A stretch of 10,350 nt of DNA. Source: Euperipatoides rowelli. Its lineage: Eukaryota; Onychophora; Udeonychophora; Euonychophora; Peripatopsidae. A program made the position numbers and the translations under genes. The notes under the pieces are model-generated. The model had not been told where the DNA came from, did no database searches, and saw only the letters and a program-made list of their open reading frames with translations. Where the stretch lies: the NCBI GenBank assembly GCA_003024985.2, contig PXIH01S0011825.1, one strand, 5' to 3'. Shown here in pieces: positions 1 to 7,435 of the stretch; positions within the stretch are counted from its first letter, which is position 1; each line of letters starts with the position of its first letter.

Positions 1-46
1 CACGCAGACGCAGGCGCGCGCGTGCGCACGCACGCACACACAGATC
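1..46. repeat. CG/CA alternating purine-pyrimidine tract
   Basis: The window opens with an imperfect run of CG, CA and GC dinucleotides (cgcgcgcgtgcgcacgcacg followed by cacacacag). It is a degenerate (CA)n/(CG)n microsatellite cut by the window edge. Strict purine-pyrimidine alternation with many CG steps favours Z-DNA in general. It is the most GC-rich stretch in an otherwise AT-rich window. Confidence 0.8.
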
Positions 47-403
47 AGTGTTCTCTGATAAACATTTTTATTTTTATTTGTTTTTATCTTATTTCTTGTT
101 CAGAGTAAACATTTAGAGTTAATCTATTTGAACTTGATCTTGTAGTGGATATTAGGCCTACTATTCTTGAATTAATGAATTTGTTCCATCTTGACTTAAT
201 TTTACTTTTTGATCCCTGAATTCACATTAATGTTTATTTAAAATGGCAGTCTACACAGGATTATGTTGCTTACTATAACATTATTTAATGGATACCATCT
301 TGATTGTTTAAATTGTTATTTGACTGCGTTAAGTCCCCTTACAATTATTACAATGAACCCTTGCCTGTTAATAATTTCATCTGGACTATGATTAGCCTAT
401 ATT
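47..403. other. AT-rich stretch, no gene seen
   Basis: No reading frame, splice-site pair or RNA fold stands out here. The only recurrent word is TAGGCCTA at 153-160, seen again at 1455-1462. Probably intergenic or intronic. Confidence 0.5.
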
Positions 404-450
404 ATGATTTATGACTGTATTGTGGACTTGACAATACAGTCATAAATCAT
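404..450. repeat. Perfect 20-bp hairpin
   Basis: The arm at 404-423 (atgatttatgactgtattgt) is an exact reverse complement of the arm at 431-450, separated by a 7-base loop (ggacttg). A perfect 20-bp stem is well beyond the short AT-only palindromes found throughout the window, and the arms contain a non-trivial core (gactgtattgt). There is no obvious target-site duplication around it. It could be a fold-back remnant, or less likely a small hairpin RNA; the stem is shorter than most animal microRNA precursors. Confidence 0.85.
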
Positions 451-470
451 GTTGGTTATTGACAATTCTC

Positions 471-541
471 AATAATTGTTCCTAATCAATTATTATTTGA
501 AAACATTGTATTATTATTGAAATTATGTTCAATAATTTCAA
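471..541. repeat. Two further AT-rich hairpins
   Basis: Two inverted repeats follow the 404-450 hairpin directly. The first has 8-bp arms at 471-478 and 487-494 (aataattg / caattatt). The second has 10-bp arms at 517-526 and 532-541 (ttgaaattat / ataatttcaa) around a 5-base loop. Each alone could be chance in AT-rich DNA; three in a row within 140 bases is less expected. Confidence 0.6.
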
Positions 542-766
542 CATATACAGTTAAACTAATTGATAAATTCTCATAATGTCCTTTAATTACATGCATAATT
601 TTATACAATCCAAATTTTAAAAAAATATTTTATAAAAATAATTTCTAAAAAAATAAAGTTACAATGTTTTTTTCCTCCCTTTAAAAAAAAATAGTTATTA
701 AAAACATGAAATCAGCTTAAACTACTTAGATATTAAATTTGCATATAAAAGCCTGGAACAGGGAGT
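542..766. other. AT-rich stretch, no gene seen
   Basis: Mostly A and T runs (for example around 620-700). No coding or RNA feature is visible. Confidence 0.5.
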
Positions 767-815
767 TTTATTGATCATCTTTTACATCAGAGATGACAAA
801 TAAAATTTAATAAGG
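767..815 (-). CDS. Possible terminal exon with stop and AATAAA (hypothetical)
   Basis: On the minus strand a T9 tract followed by AG (at 824-816) makes a good splice acceptor. Reading on from 815 in the frame that takes two bases to finish a split codon gives LLNFICHL and then TGA at 789-787. An AATAAA hexamer follows at 772-767. This frame is compatible with the phase left by the segment at 1486-1527, and the joined codon would be GCC (Ala). The segment is very short, the 3' untranslated part would be tiny, and AATAAA is common by chance in such AT-rich DNA, so the call is weak. No protein family is recognised. Confidence 0.13.
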
Positions 816-950
816 CTAAAAAAAAAGTATACCGTAAGTTGCTTTTGTTTATCAGAGAACCAGCAAAATACATTTATTTCCTTTATATTATTTGTGCTTA
901 GCTGACATCAGTTACAATTTAACACACTTGAAAAGGCATTTATTTAAAAT

Positions 951-1030
951 ATATTAAGAACTTTTTAAGAACTTAATTGATGTTTTGTTATTATATTAAG
1001 AACTTATAATTTAATTGATGTCTTGTAATT
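951..1030. repeat. Diverged 42-bp tandem repeat, two copies
   Basis: atattaagaact begins at 951 and again at 993. Both copies continue through a version of ttaattgatgttttgt (ttaattgatgtcttgt in the second) and end in ttatt/aatt. The second copy is slightly shorter. This is a local tandem duplication that has since diverged; no coding potential is visible. Confidence 0.75.
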
Positions 1031-1485
1031 AATAATTTTTTCTCTATATAAATTTCACTCATGCATTGTTTTTTTATTGTTGAATCTTCTAATATATTGG
1101 TGAATCTGTAGATTTAATTTGAACATTTTAATTTAATCAACAAATAATAAATCAAACTGTCAGCATTTTTAAAATGAAGTCTAGACATAGAATAAATTTT
1201 ATCAATAACTTAAATAATGATGTTTATTAAATGAAATAATATAAGGATAATTTCAAAATTGATCAAGTGATGTTTGATTGAAAGTTTTTGTTTGACTAAG
1301 CAAAGCTAAGAGTTAATCATTAATAGCCTTTAGGCAATTAATGATACAATATACAATATATTAAATCAGTAGATTGTAAATTGTATACAAGTTCTCATGA
1401 TCTCTTTCTTCTTCTTCCCAAACTATTTCTAGTCCACATTAATGTGCCCTATAGTAGGCCTATAATAAATTTGGTGATTACTTAC
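1031..1485. other. AT-rich stretch with one hairpin, no gene seen
   Basis: Contains an inverted repeat with 9-bp arms at 1316-1324 (atcattaat) and 1337-1345 (attaatgat), and an inner gcct/aggc pairing at 1326-1335. A pyrimidine-rich patch (tctctttcttcttcttccc) lies at about 1400-1420. TAGGCCTA recurs at 1455-1462. Nothing else is visible. Confidence 0.5.
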
Positions 1486-1527
1486 CTGCAAGGAGGGGAA
1501 GCATTTCAATGTATGAAACCAGAAATG
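1486..1527 (-). CDS. Possible 42-nt internal exon (hypothetical)
   Basis: On the minus strand the sequence tgcag|GTAAGTAAT gives a near-perfect splice donor, with the intron starting at 1485. A candidate acceptor tattag lies immediately upstream of 1527, with a branch-like ttctaat about 30 bases before it. In the frame needing two bases to complete the first codon, the segment reads FLVSYIEMLPLLA, a hydrophobic and protein-like string. The frame is open for about 30 codons overall. The polypyrimidine tract before the acceptor is poor. If it is an exon it belongs with the other minus-strand segments in this window. No family is recognised. Confidence 0.22.
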
Positions 1528-2108
1528 CTAATAAACATTTTAAATCGTTTATTAGAATGAAAAGGTATCAACAGTCTGAAGTCCCAACTATGATGGATTT
1601 AGTTAATGTCATGTGTTAATCTAGTTTTAATATATTGTAAATTCTATTTATGTATATAGCCTATTATTGTATTTAATTGTATTATTATTATTATTATTTT
1701 AATCCTATATTTTTATTTCTTTTTTATCAGGTATTTATCCATTATTATAATAATACCGTAATGTATATCCTATGGGGCTAGGATTGCAAAGTATTTTCTA
1801 TGACATGTTTGTAATGTTTAATCTAAGTGAAATAAATGTAATAATAATAATAATACTATACAGTTTAGATTTAGTTTCTCTTCTCCTGTGGCAAGGAATT
1901 TTTCAGGATGTCTTGATAGTTTTTATGATATTTCCTAAAAATTATAAAAATATGGTATTTTTTTATTTCAGAAGAAAGGAGGAATGAGGGCTCCATTTAA
2001 TGGTTTTAAAAATCAGCAAAAATAATTTTTATAACCAATATTAAATAGTTTTTAACACTTTCAAAGTATGAAAAAAAAATTTACATAAATTATAATAGTG
2101 TAGTTATG
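1528..2108. other. AT-rich stretch with ATT microsatellites, no gene seen
   Basis: Holds a (ATT)n run at 1681-1697 and a (TAA)n run at 1839-1854. The plus-strand open frame at 1772-1987 encodes a low-complexity, hydrophobic string rich in I, L and F with no recognisable motif, which is what translation of T-rich DNA gives, so it is not called. Confidence 0.55.
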
Positions 2109-2448
2109 ATTAAATACAGTGCCTGATTTAGACTTGATAAGGCCCTAAGCTATTTGAGATATGGGGTCCGTCAGCGCATGCTCGTGTGTAGCGGAGCAAC
2201 ACAGGGGAATCCCCGTGTTTATAGTAAAAGAAAGTATATACTTTAAACGTTCCATTTAAAATTGGGTGAAGAGTATGGGACGTCCCGGACGTGCGGCATT
2301 AGGACAATTAATGCTGCAGTATACAGTATTTAAGTATATATGACAATTGCTCACTCGGATAATTTTTTTTGGGGGGGGGGCCCAAGAAAGTGGGGGCCCT
2401 AAGCTATAGCTTGTTTAGCTTATACGTAAATCCTGCAACGATTAAATA
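2109..2448. mobile_element. Non-autonomous hAT-type element with 8-bp target duplication
   Basis: The 8-base word ATTAAATA occurs at 2109-2116 and again at 2441-2448, directly flanking a 324-bp insert (2117-2440). The insert starts CAGTGCCTGATTTA and ends TAAATCCTGCAACG, so its ends are imperfect inverted repeats (10 of 14 positions) of the CAGNGNC type seen in hAT transposons, which make 8-bp target duplications. It has no transposase reading frame and must have been moved in trans. The word GGCCCTAAGCTAT occurs near both ends in the same orientation (2141-2153 and 2395-2407). The interior is more GC-rich than the flanks and contains a T8G10 run at 2363-2380 and a palindrome at 2198-2219. 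The right tip (CAACG) has drifted from the expected CACTG-like end. Confidence 0.82.
2198..2219. promoter_or_regulatory. GGGGAATCCCC palindrome inside the hAT element
   Basis: GGGGAATCCCC at 2204-2214 fits the kappaB/Rel-type consensus GGGRNNYYCC, and it is extended by pairing arms AACAC (2198-2202) and GTGTT (2215-2219) with one bulged A. It could be a hairpin structural element of the transposon or a chance Rel-like site. No function can be claimed from sequence alone. Confidence 0.35.
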
Positions 2449-2599
2449 GGATAAGTATTCATTTGGGCAGGGTGTATTCATTGACTATATATATATATAA
2501 AGATACACACTAAAATTCCTCTAATCCAAATCTCTCTAATCCTGATAGTTGTTATCCACTTATTGGCAATTTTCACAAAAATATAAACTACTGTACAAA
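2449..2599. repeat. AT-rich flank with a (TA)7 microsatellite
   Basis: A (TA)7 run occupies 2486-2499. The remaining sequence has no visible feature. Confidence 0.6.
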
Positions 2600-2639
2600 T
2601 CTATATACAATATATTGCAATTTCCCTTTTCTTATACAC

Positions 2640-2674
2640 CATTTTTAATTTCCTCTGGTACATCTCCGGTCCTT
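2640..2674 (-). CDS. Possible 35-nt internal exon (hypothetical)
   Basis: On the minus strand the acceptor actattttag precedes 2674. Taking one base to finish a split Gly codon, the frame reads RTGDVPEEIKN, then reaches TAA at 2634-2632 if not spliced. A donor ATG|GTGTAT at 2640/2639 is possible but weak. With it, the exit phase would match the segment at 1486-1527 (split GCA, Ala). A second frame from the same acceptor is also open (GPEMYQRKLKMVYKKREI, stop at 2603-2601), so the reading frame is ambiguous. The segment is more GC-rich than its surroundings. No family is recognised. Confidence 0.17.
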
Positions 2675-2679
2675 CTAAA

Positions 2680-3886
2680 ATAGTTTTATTAAAATATTAA
2701 GATTTATTTTTGAAGCTTACTTACTAAAAGAAATTTCAGAAATCAATTTAAAAAAAAAATCAGTATAGAACTTTTAATTTTTTTTTTTATCAATTCTCAA
2801 ATCTTAATATTTCTCTTATCTGAATGGGTGTCTCCCCCAAATATTCAGATTAAAGAAATTTTACTGTATAAGTGACTTTCACATGTCATTTTTTAACTAA
2901 TAGATTTTAATGGGGAGGGTTAGTAGAGGACTGAGGAAATTTGAGAGATTATAGGCTTCATTTGAAAACATTGCTGGTGCAATTTAATGAAACATACAAA
3001 TTTGAGTGCAATCTAACGTTCTAATTAAAACATACAACTAGACTCTACTTACTTTTTTTTTGAGGAGGGGGAGGAAACACTTTCTTAGCAAACTTTTTTT
3101 TTGTGATTTGCCTTCTTGAACAATTACGAGTGAAAGACATACAGAGTTGATTGGAATATGAGCATCTGATCATTTTACTTTGTATGACTGGAAAGCTAAG
3201 GTTTCAACAAATATCTAAGTAGGGAGAGTGGTACACAATATTCCTTGTGAGTGAAATAATCCCTTGGGGTTGTGAAAAAACTACTGGTGCTATCTCATGG
3301 GTGTGTGCTATAGACATCTGCCAAAGGCTAACATGATTCTAGTGAAATGAGTTAAATATGATCAGATCACAGGGGTAATAATGTGGATTCTTTGAAGGGG
3401 AAAGGCATGAGACTGTGGAACCATGCAAATGTCAATCTATAATCACATTATGTAATTTAAAAGCAGAAAACATATTGTTTATTAAAGTGTATTTGTATAA
3501 TTATATTGTAGTGATCAGAAGAAATCAGTTGAATTTTAAAATATCGTGTATTTTTATGGATAAAAGAATATACAAATTATCTGTCAATTATTAGTTAGAA
3601 TAATATTGTAAATTGCGACCAAAGATGATGATGATCAGGATTATGGGAAATTAGAATGTATTTTTATGTGTGAAAAATAATATTTGATTTAGTGAAGAAA
3701 GTGTTTTTATTTTTTATTATTATTTTTTTGTGTGCAATTAAATATCAAGCTTTATGGCAAATACGGTAAAATTGTGGAATTTAGAGTTTTTAAAAAAAGG
3801 TATTATTTTATAATATTTGTTTTATTTAAAGTAGGTCAGCAAAAATATTCTTAATTTTGCAATAATAATTGCTAAAAACCAACAGG
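2680..3886. other. Long stretch without a supported gene
   Basis: A mix of A/T runs and, at about 3110-3430, a patch with more balanced composition. That patch has stops in all frames I followed and no convincing splice pair. A purine-rich gaggagggggaggaaac lies at 3061-3077 between two T runs. 3480-3886 is T-rich and featureless. It may be intron or old, unrecognisable repeat. Confidence 0.45.
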
Positions 3887-3920
3887 TGTCATATAGTCTG
3901 ATGCACGTATGTGAGAATAG

Positions 3921-3963
3921 CCAATAAGAGAGTGAGTTTGACTGAAACTAATTTGCATAAAAA
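3921..3963 (+). promoter_or_regulatory. Possible core promoter: CCAAT plus TATA-like box
   Basis: CCAAT lies at 3921-3925 and a TATA-like cataaaaaaa begins at 3957, about 30 bases further on. That layout fits a core promoter, or the U3 part of an LTR, feeding the purine-rich, more GC-rich block that begins about 20-30 bases downstream. Both motifs are short and common in AT-rich DNA, so the support comes mainly from their position at a compositional boundary. Confidence 0.3.
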
Positions 3964-3984
3964 AAAGAGCCTAATGAATAAAAT

Positions 3985-4743
3985 AAGTGGAGATTGGAGA
4001 AGGGGAGAGATGAATAAAAGTAGTGGCAGGAGAGAGATGTAGAACTGGGAGCGATAAAGTAACAGAAAATAAATTTAGAAGGTAGAAACTGTCTGCAGCC
4101 TTCTAAGACTAAGACAGTGTAGCGGAGAAATAAAAACAATCATAAAGATAAAATTGCAGGAAGTTGCAGATATTTTGGCGAAGTTATAAGAATAATATTT
4201 TATAGTACCGGTCGAAGACCAATTCCAGCTGAGATTTAGTAGAGGAGTTGCCCGATTATTTCCAGAAGTTTCTTCAGAGCTCAAGAATTTTATAGAAGTT
4301 ATTAGTTTCCCGGTGTGTGTCAGAAGACGGATCGCGGATTCTACTTCAGAAGTATTGTAAGAGGCTGTCCGAACTCCAGTGTTTATATTTGTCTTTGTGG
4401 GCGGAGAATTTATCCAGTCAATAGAAGCTGATGAGACCGAATAAATCCCAGCCAAGGATTTAGTAGTTTGGAAGAGAAGCAATGTGGAAATTTGTTAGTG
4501 GATTATTATTGTGACAGTGCGAGCTACAGGAGGACTTATTGTGAATAACATCATGGATTTGTGCCAGGAATTGTACAAACATTTCTTTGGAATAGTATTT
4601 ATTGGATAAACTGAAACCCATTTAGCAGCGAGTGGTGGACTATATATGGATATTTTTAACAGCGCGGAGTAAGCTTCAAAGACCCAAAGGATTATCTCTA
4701 TATAGGCTCATCTGAATGAATGAGGTTTGGCCAAACAAGTAGG
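3985..4743 (+). other. Exon-like leader block ending at a consensus splice donor
   Basis: Composition changes here: the block is clearly less AT-rich than its flanks, begins purine-rich (gagattggagaaggggagag) and ends with AGG|GTAAGTG at 4743/4744 followed by a T-rich, intron-like sequence. It has no long reading frame on the plus strand. Short ones occur: MDLCQELYKHFFGIVFIG at 4553-4609, MDIFNSAE near 4646 and MNEVWPNK near 4716. One reading is a 5' untranslated first exon with upstream ORFs. Another is a degenerate LTR plus leader: tagcagcgagtggtgg at about 4622-4637 resembles the start of a retrotransposon primer-binding site (normally TGG...). No second LTR and no gag/pol sequence is visible. 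The minus-strand open frame at 4075-4482 has no recognisable motif and is taken as a shadow. Confidence 0.35.
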
Positions 4744-5133
4744 GTAAGTGAAATTTTAATTATTATTATTATTGTTAGGTAGAGTGAGGGATAATATTTC
4801 AGTTTTTTTTTTTAAGAGATAAGGATAGGATGTTAGAGTAGCGGTAGGGATTATATGGTATAGCTCAGAGTAAGATAGACAACTTTATTTATATTTTTTT
4901 TTGGTTTCGTAATTGTTTCCATCAAGGAACCCCATCTTGCGATAATTTTGCTAGTCATATTTTTGAAGCCATAATCCATAATAAAGTCGAAATAGTTAGC
5001 AGAAAACTTACTTTGTTGTGTGTTTATGTTGTAATACCATTATATTTTATACGTAAGCCTTATCGAGGCAATAAAAGAACTGAAGAGAGAAATCGTTCCG
5101 TGTCATGCTTTTTTTTAAATTTGCAATACTTAC
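4744..5133 (+). other. Intron-like AT-rich stretch
   Basis: After the donor at 4744 the sequence is T-rich with (ATT)n at about 4758-4773 and T runs at 4804-4813 and 4893-4902. It includes aggcaataaaag near 5065, an AATAAA-type signal, and a purine-rich patch after it. No gene is visible. Confidence 0.4.
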
Positions 5134-5254
5134 CTTTTGTATTTGTGCTTGTTTCCATTCGCTTTGCAAAAGATTTAGCGGTGTACCTTGTGACCAGAGA
5201 GTCTTCATTGCAAGCTAGCGGACATCGGACAGGACAGGTAAGTGTGGGTGGCGC
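5134..5254 (-). CDS. Possible 121-nt exon on the minus strand (hypothetical)
   Basis: On the minus strand the segment ends with AAAAG|GTAAGTATT, an essentially perfect animal splice donor (exon end 5134, intron start 5133). It may start after gtgttag at 5255. The frame starting GCGCCACCC is open for 40 codons plus one base, containing CNEDSLVTRYTAKSFAKRM, and stays open past the donor to about 5060. The acceptor lacks a good polypyrimidine tract. The opposite strand of the same stretch also ends in a good donor (ACAG|GTAAGTG at 5237/5238) with an open frame, so the strand is uncertain. Its exit phase (one base) does not fit the RTGDVPEEIKN frame of 2640-2674 but does fit the alternative frame there. 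No family is recognised. Confidence 0.2.
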
Positions 5255-5655
5255 CTAACACTCGAGCAATTTTCTGTTTTCATAATAAATTTTCCCACAA
5301 TATCTGACCTTACGGGCAAATTTGAGGGCCTAGGGTACCCTATCCACTAGAAGCCAGCACCCGAGTTCTATAGTGCTGAACATGTTGCTGGTGTTGCACT
5401 GACTCTGTACAGTTAGTTGCAGCCATGTGAATGAAGAAACATGCTTTTTCTTATAAAATAAAATTTTTTAAGTTTTTTTTTTAAAGTAAGCATTTTCTAT
5501 TTTTGTTAATCTTCACATAAACTAGGCTATACTTGTTAAGTAAATGTTCATAATAATATTATAAAGGCTATATTTAAAAGACTAATTTTCTGTGCTTGTT
5601 ATAAAAATTTCAACTAAACATTGAGGAGGTTAAGTTAAATTTGACAAATCAGCTT
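5255..5655. other. Mixed stretch without a supported gene
   Basis: 5300-5450 is of balanced composition (around gggcctagggtaccc and ccagcacccgag) but has no open frame of note and no paired splice signals. 5450-5655 returns to A/T runs. The balanced part could be an old repeat fragment or an unrecognised exon. Confidence 0.4.
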
Positions 5656-5702
5656 GGGGTAAAATGATGCCTTTCCCAATGAGGACTGCTATCATTTTAC
5701 CC
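5656..5702. repeat. Hairpin with GGGTAAAATGAT arms
   Basis: gggtaaaatgat at 5657-5668 is the exact reverse complement of atcattttaccc at 5691-5702, with a 22-base loop; a G-T pair extends the stem by one. A related word, ggggggaaatgatcc, occurs at 5902-5916. The arms are not simple AT repeats, so this looks like the end of, or a relic of, a transposable element. No target duplication was found. Confidence 0.7.
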
Positions 5703-5845
5703 TAAATGTTTTTTTTTTTTTATATAGTTCTAGTTCATTTGTTATTGTTAACCATTCAAAAAGTTTTTTTTTTAATTGTTTGTATTGAAAAAGTTAATAC
5801 TAAAATTGTTTTTGCATATTTTCAGCCTTTTTTCTCAACATTTTT

Positions 5846-5881
5846 GGGAAAATTTATTTTCCCATATAATTTACATATGGG
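5846..5881. repeat. Two overlapping palindromes
   Basis: gggaaaat (5846-5853) pairs with attttccc (5856-5863), and the last three C of that arm also begin cccatat (5861-5867), which pairs with atatggg (5875-5881). The two hairpins share CCC and so exclude each other. This resembles a slipped or alternative fold, though chance cannot be excluded. Confidence 0.55.
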
Positions 5882-5917
5882 ATTAGTTTACCCACTCTAG
5901 TGGGGGGAAATGATCCT

Positions 5918-7348
5918 TTGGAAATAAGTCTACAAGTTTGAAAATTATTATGACTGGGTTTAGTAAAAAAAAAATTTGCAAAATTTATACCAAATAGGCT
6001 ATAGCCTAAATAAGTGCTCTTAAATATACATTAAATTTCAGACTCCAATCTTCAATCAGGATGGAATAATACATGTTCAAAGCTAAGCGCTATTTCCCCC
6101 ATTTCTCTCCAAAAAAGAATGTGCTGAGACACTGTAGTGGTGTTTTTCAGTAAAATAAAAATACTAGAAAATAAAATAATAGTCTAATTTTGTAAATGTT
6201 AAATGTTATTGACCATTTTCATTTTAGTTTGTTCAAGATCCTAATACAACCCATTATTTTTAATTAGGATATTTAAACACACATAGTGGATTTTATATCT
6301 TCCAAATATCTAATAATTAATTATTAATCTTGTCAATATTAGATTGTAAAATAACCTCATCAGATTTGTTTTCAATTCCTCTGAATAATTTGATTTCATT
6401 AACATAAAATATGAATCTTCAAATAAAAGGTTGAACTAAAATGTTTGCTGTTGCCACAATTAATCCCATTATCAGAGGTTAGTCTATTCATTCTAAACAA
6501 TTATAATTTCAAGTAACTAGACAATAATTTAAATAATTACCTAGGAATGATATACGGTACTTTTAAAATAATTTATACAGCAGGATGAATGACCAACTTG
6601 CTCAAAATGTTAAAATTAAAATAAATGACATCTAAGGAAATATGTTGTTCAAAATAAAAAATGACAAGGCCATTCTGAAAATCAAATGATTTAAGAATCT
6701 AAATACAGTAGATCAAATCTCAATGTACTTGATCTGAGTTTATTTCTACATTGTTACATTTTCATCAATTACAGTATTACTGGAAAATAATTGTGATACA
6801 AGACATAATTTTATTGAAGAATGAAAAAAGCCCTTATAATAATAAATTAATTAAAAAAATTTCACTACATACTGAACCTTAATTTTGAAAAAGATGACAA
6901 ATAATCTTTATAAAAATTTTGGTTGTGTCAAATTTTTATAATTTAGTTTCAAGAGCCTTGTAGGCCTTATTATTGTCAATGGATGAATTTATATTTTCTC
7001 AAAAATTTCTTACATTATTTATATAAATCATTCAATCAGAATCAAATAGAATTTTTAATAAAATCCCAGTCAACTTGCAGTTAAGACAACTTCGTTATTG
7101 AATCGGCCAATAGATTCTTGGTTAGTAAAGAAAGAGCATCATTTATTCATCTCCAATCATCATTAAGATAATGATAAACTTAACAAGGTTATCTATATTC
7201 AATAAATTTAAAATACTGTCAAAGTGATCAGAATAAAAAAATAGAAATTCAATCAGACATAATTAAATAATGAAATATTTAATCTAAAATAATGTTGCTT
7301 TGGAGAAAAGAAAGAATTAAGTTATCTGAATAATATCAGAGAACTCAC
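5918..7348. other. Long AT-rich stretch, nothing seen
   Basis: No open frame, hairpin or repeat of note. From about 6600 the plus strand becomes A-rich rather than T-rich, and this continues to about 8470. T-rich on the minus strand is what an intron of a minus-strand gene would often show, but it is only weak support. Confidence 0.5.
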
Positions 7349-7430
7349 CCAAAAACATTTCCAAATGGATCTTGAGAAATGACAGGGCCTAGGTAAATTG
7401 TAACAGGGCCTAGGTAAATTGTAACTGCAA
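7349..7430 (-). CDS. Possible exon with in-frame 7-residue duplication (hypothetical)
   Basis: On the minus strand the segment ends TTTTTGG|GTGAGTTC, a good donor (intron starts at 7348). Upstream lies a pyrimidine-rich cttgtgtttcctagcccag acceptor region. The frame is open from a TAG near 7460 and reads AVTIYLGPVTIYLGP, then VISQDPFGNVFG. The VTIYLGP unit is doubled by the exact 21-bp tandem repeat at 7382-7423. Four AG acceptors (exon starts 7430, 7424, 7409, 7388) all leave the same frame, and a fifth (7435) does not. The exit phase (two bases) fits the segment at 2640-2674. DPFGN followed by FG resembles the C-terminal strand motif of VOC/glyoxalase-fold domains, but on so short a segment this is only a suggestion. 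No ATG start is visible. Confidence 0.28.
7382..7423. repeat. Perfect 21-bp tandem duplication
   Basis: acagggcctaggtaaattgt plus a final a occurs at 7382-7402 and is repeated without change at 7403-7423. The identity suggests a recent duplication. On the minus strand each copy ends in tttacctag, so the duplication also copies a possible splice acceptor. Its length, a multiple of three, keeps the minus-strand frame open. Confidence 0.92.
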
Positions 7431-7435
7431 CTGGG

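Noticed and set aside
404-541. CRISPR-like or tRNA-like structure
   Set aside because: No regularly spaced identical repeats, and no cloverleaf or internal promoter boxes; these are simple hairpins.
833-840. GTAAGTT donor-like sequence on the plus strand
   Set aside because: The sequence before it is an A-rich run without an open frame, so the match is probably chance.
1400-1420. Pyrimidine-rich patch as a plus-strand splice acceptor
   Set aside because: Followed by ctatttctag but no open frame or donor follows within a reasonable distance.
1772-1987. 71-codon open frame on the plus strand
   Set aside because: Low-complexity hydrophobic translation of T-rich DNA containing a (TAA)n run; no motif and no convincing splice or start context.
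2701-2730. GTAAGTAAG on the minus strand as a donor near 2718
   Set aside because: The preceding sequence on that strand is a T-run acceptor-like stretch, not an open exon.
3948-4139. 63-codon open frame on the minus strand
   Set aside because: It overlaps the other minus-strand frame and the leader-like plus-strand block; composition is what the reverse of a purine-rich tract gives (many L, F, S).
4075-4482. 135-codon open frame on the minus strand, the longest in the window
   Set aside because: No recognisable domain, Ser/Thr/Asn-rich filler-like composition, and it lies opposite a block whose signals (TATA-like, splice donor) point to the plus strand. Kept as a possibility only if transcripts show it.
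5706-5900. 64-codon open frame on the plus strand
   Set aside because: Begins in a T12 run and translates to F/L/V-rich low complexity; it overlaps the palindromes at 5846-5881.
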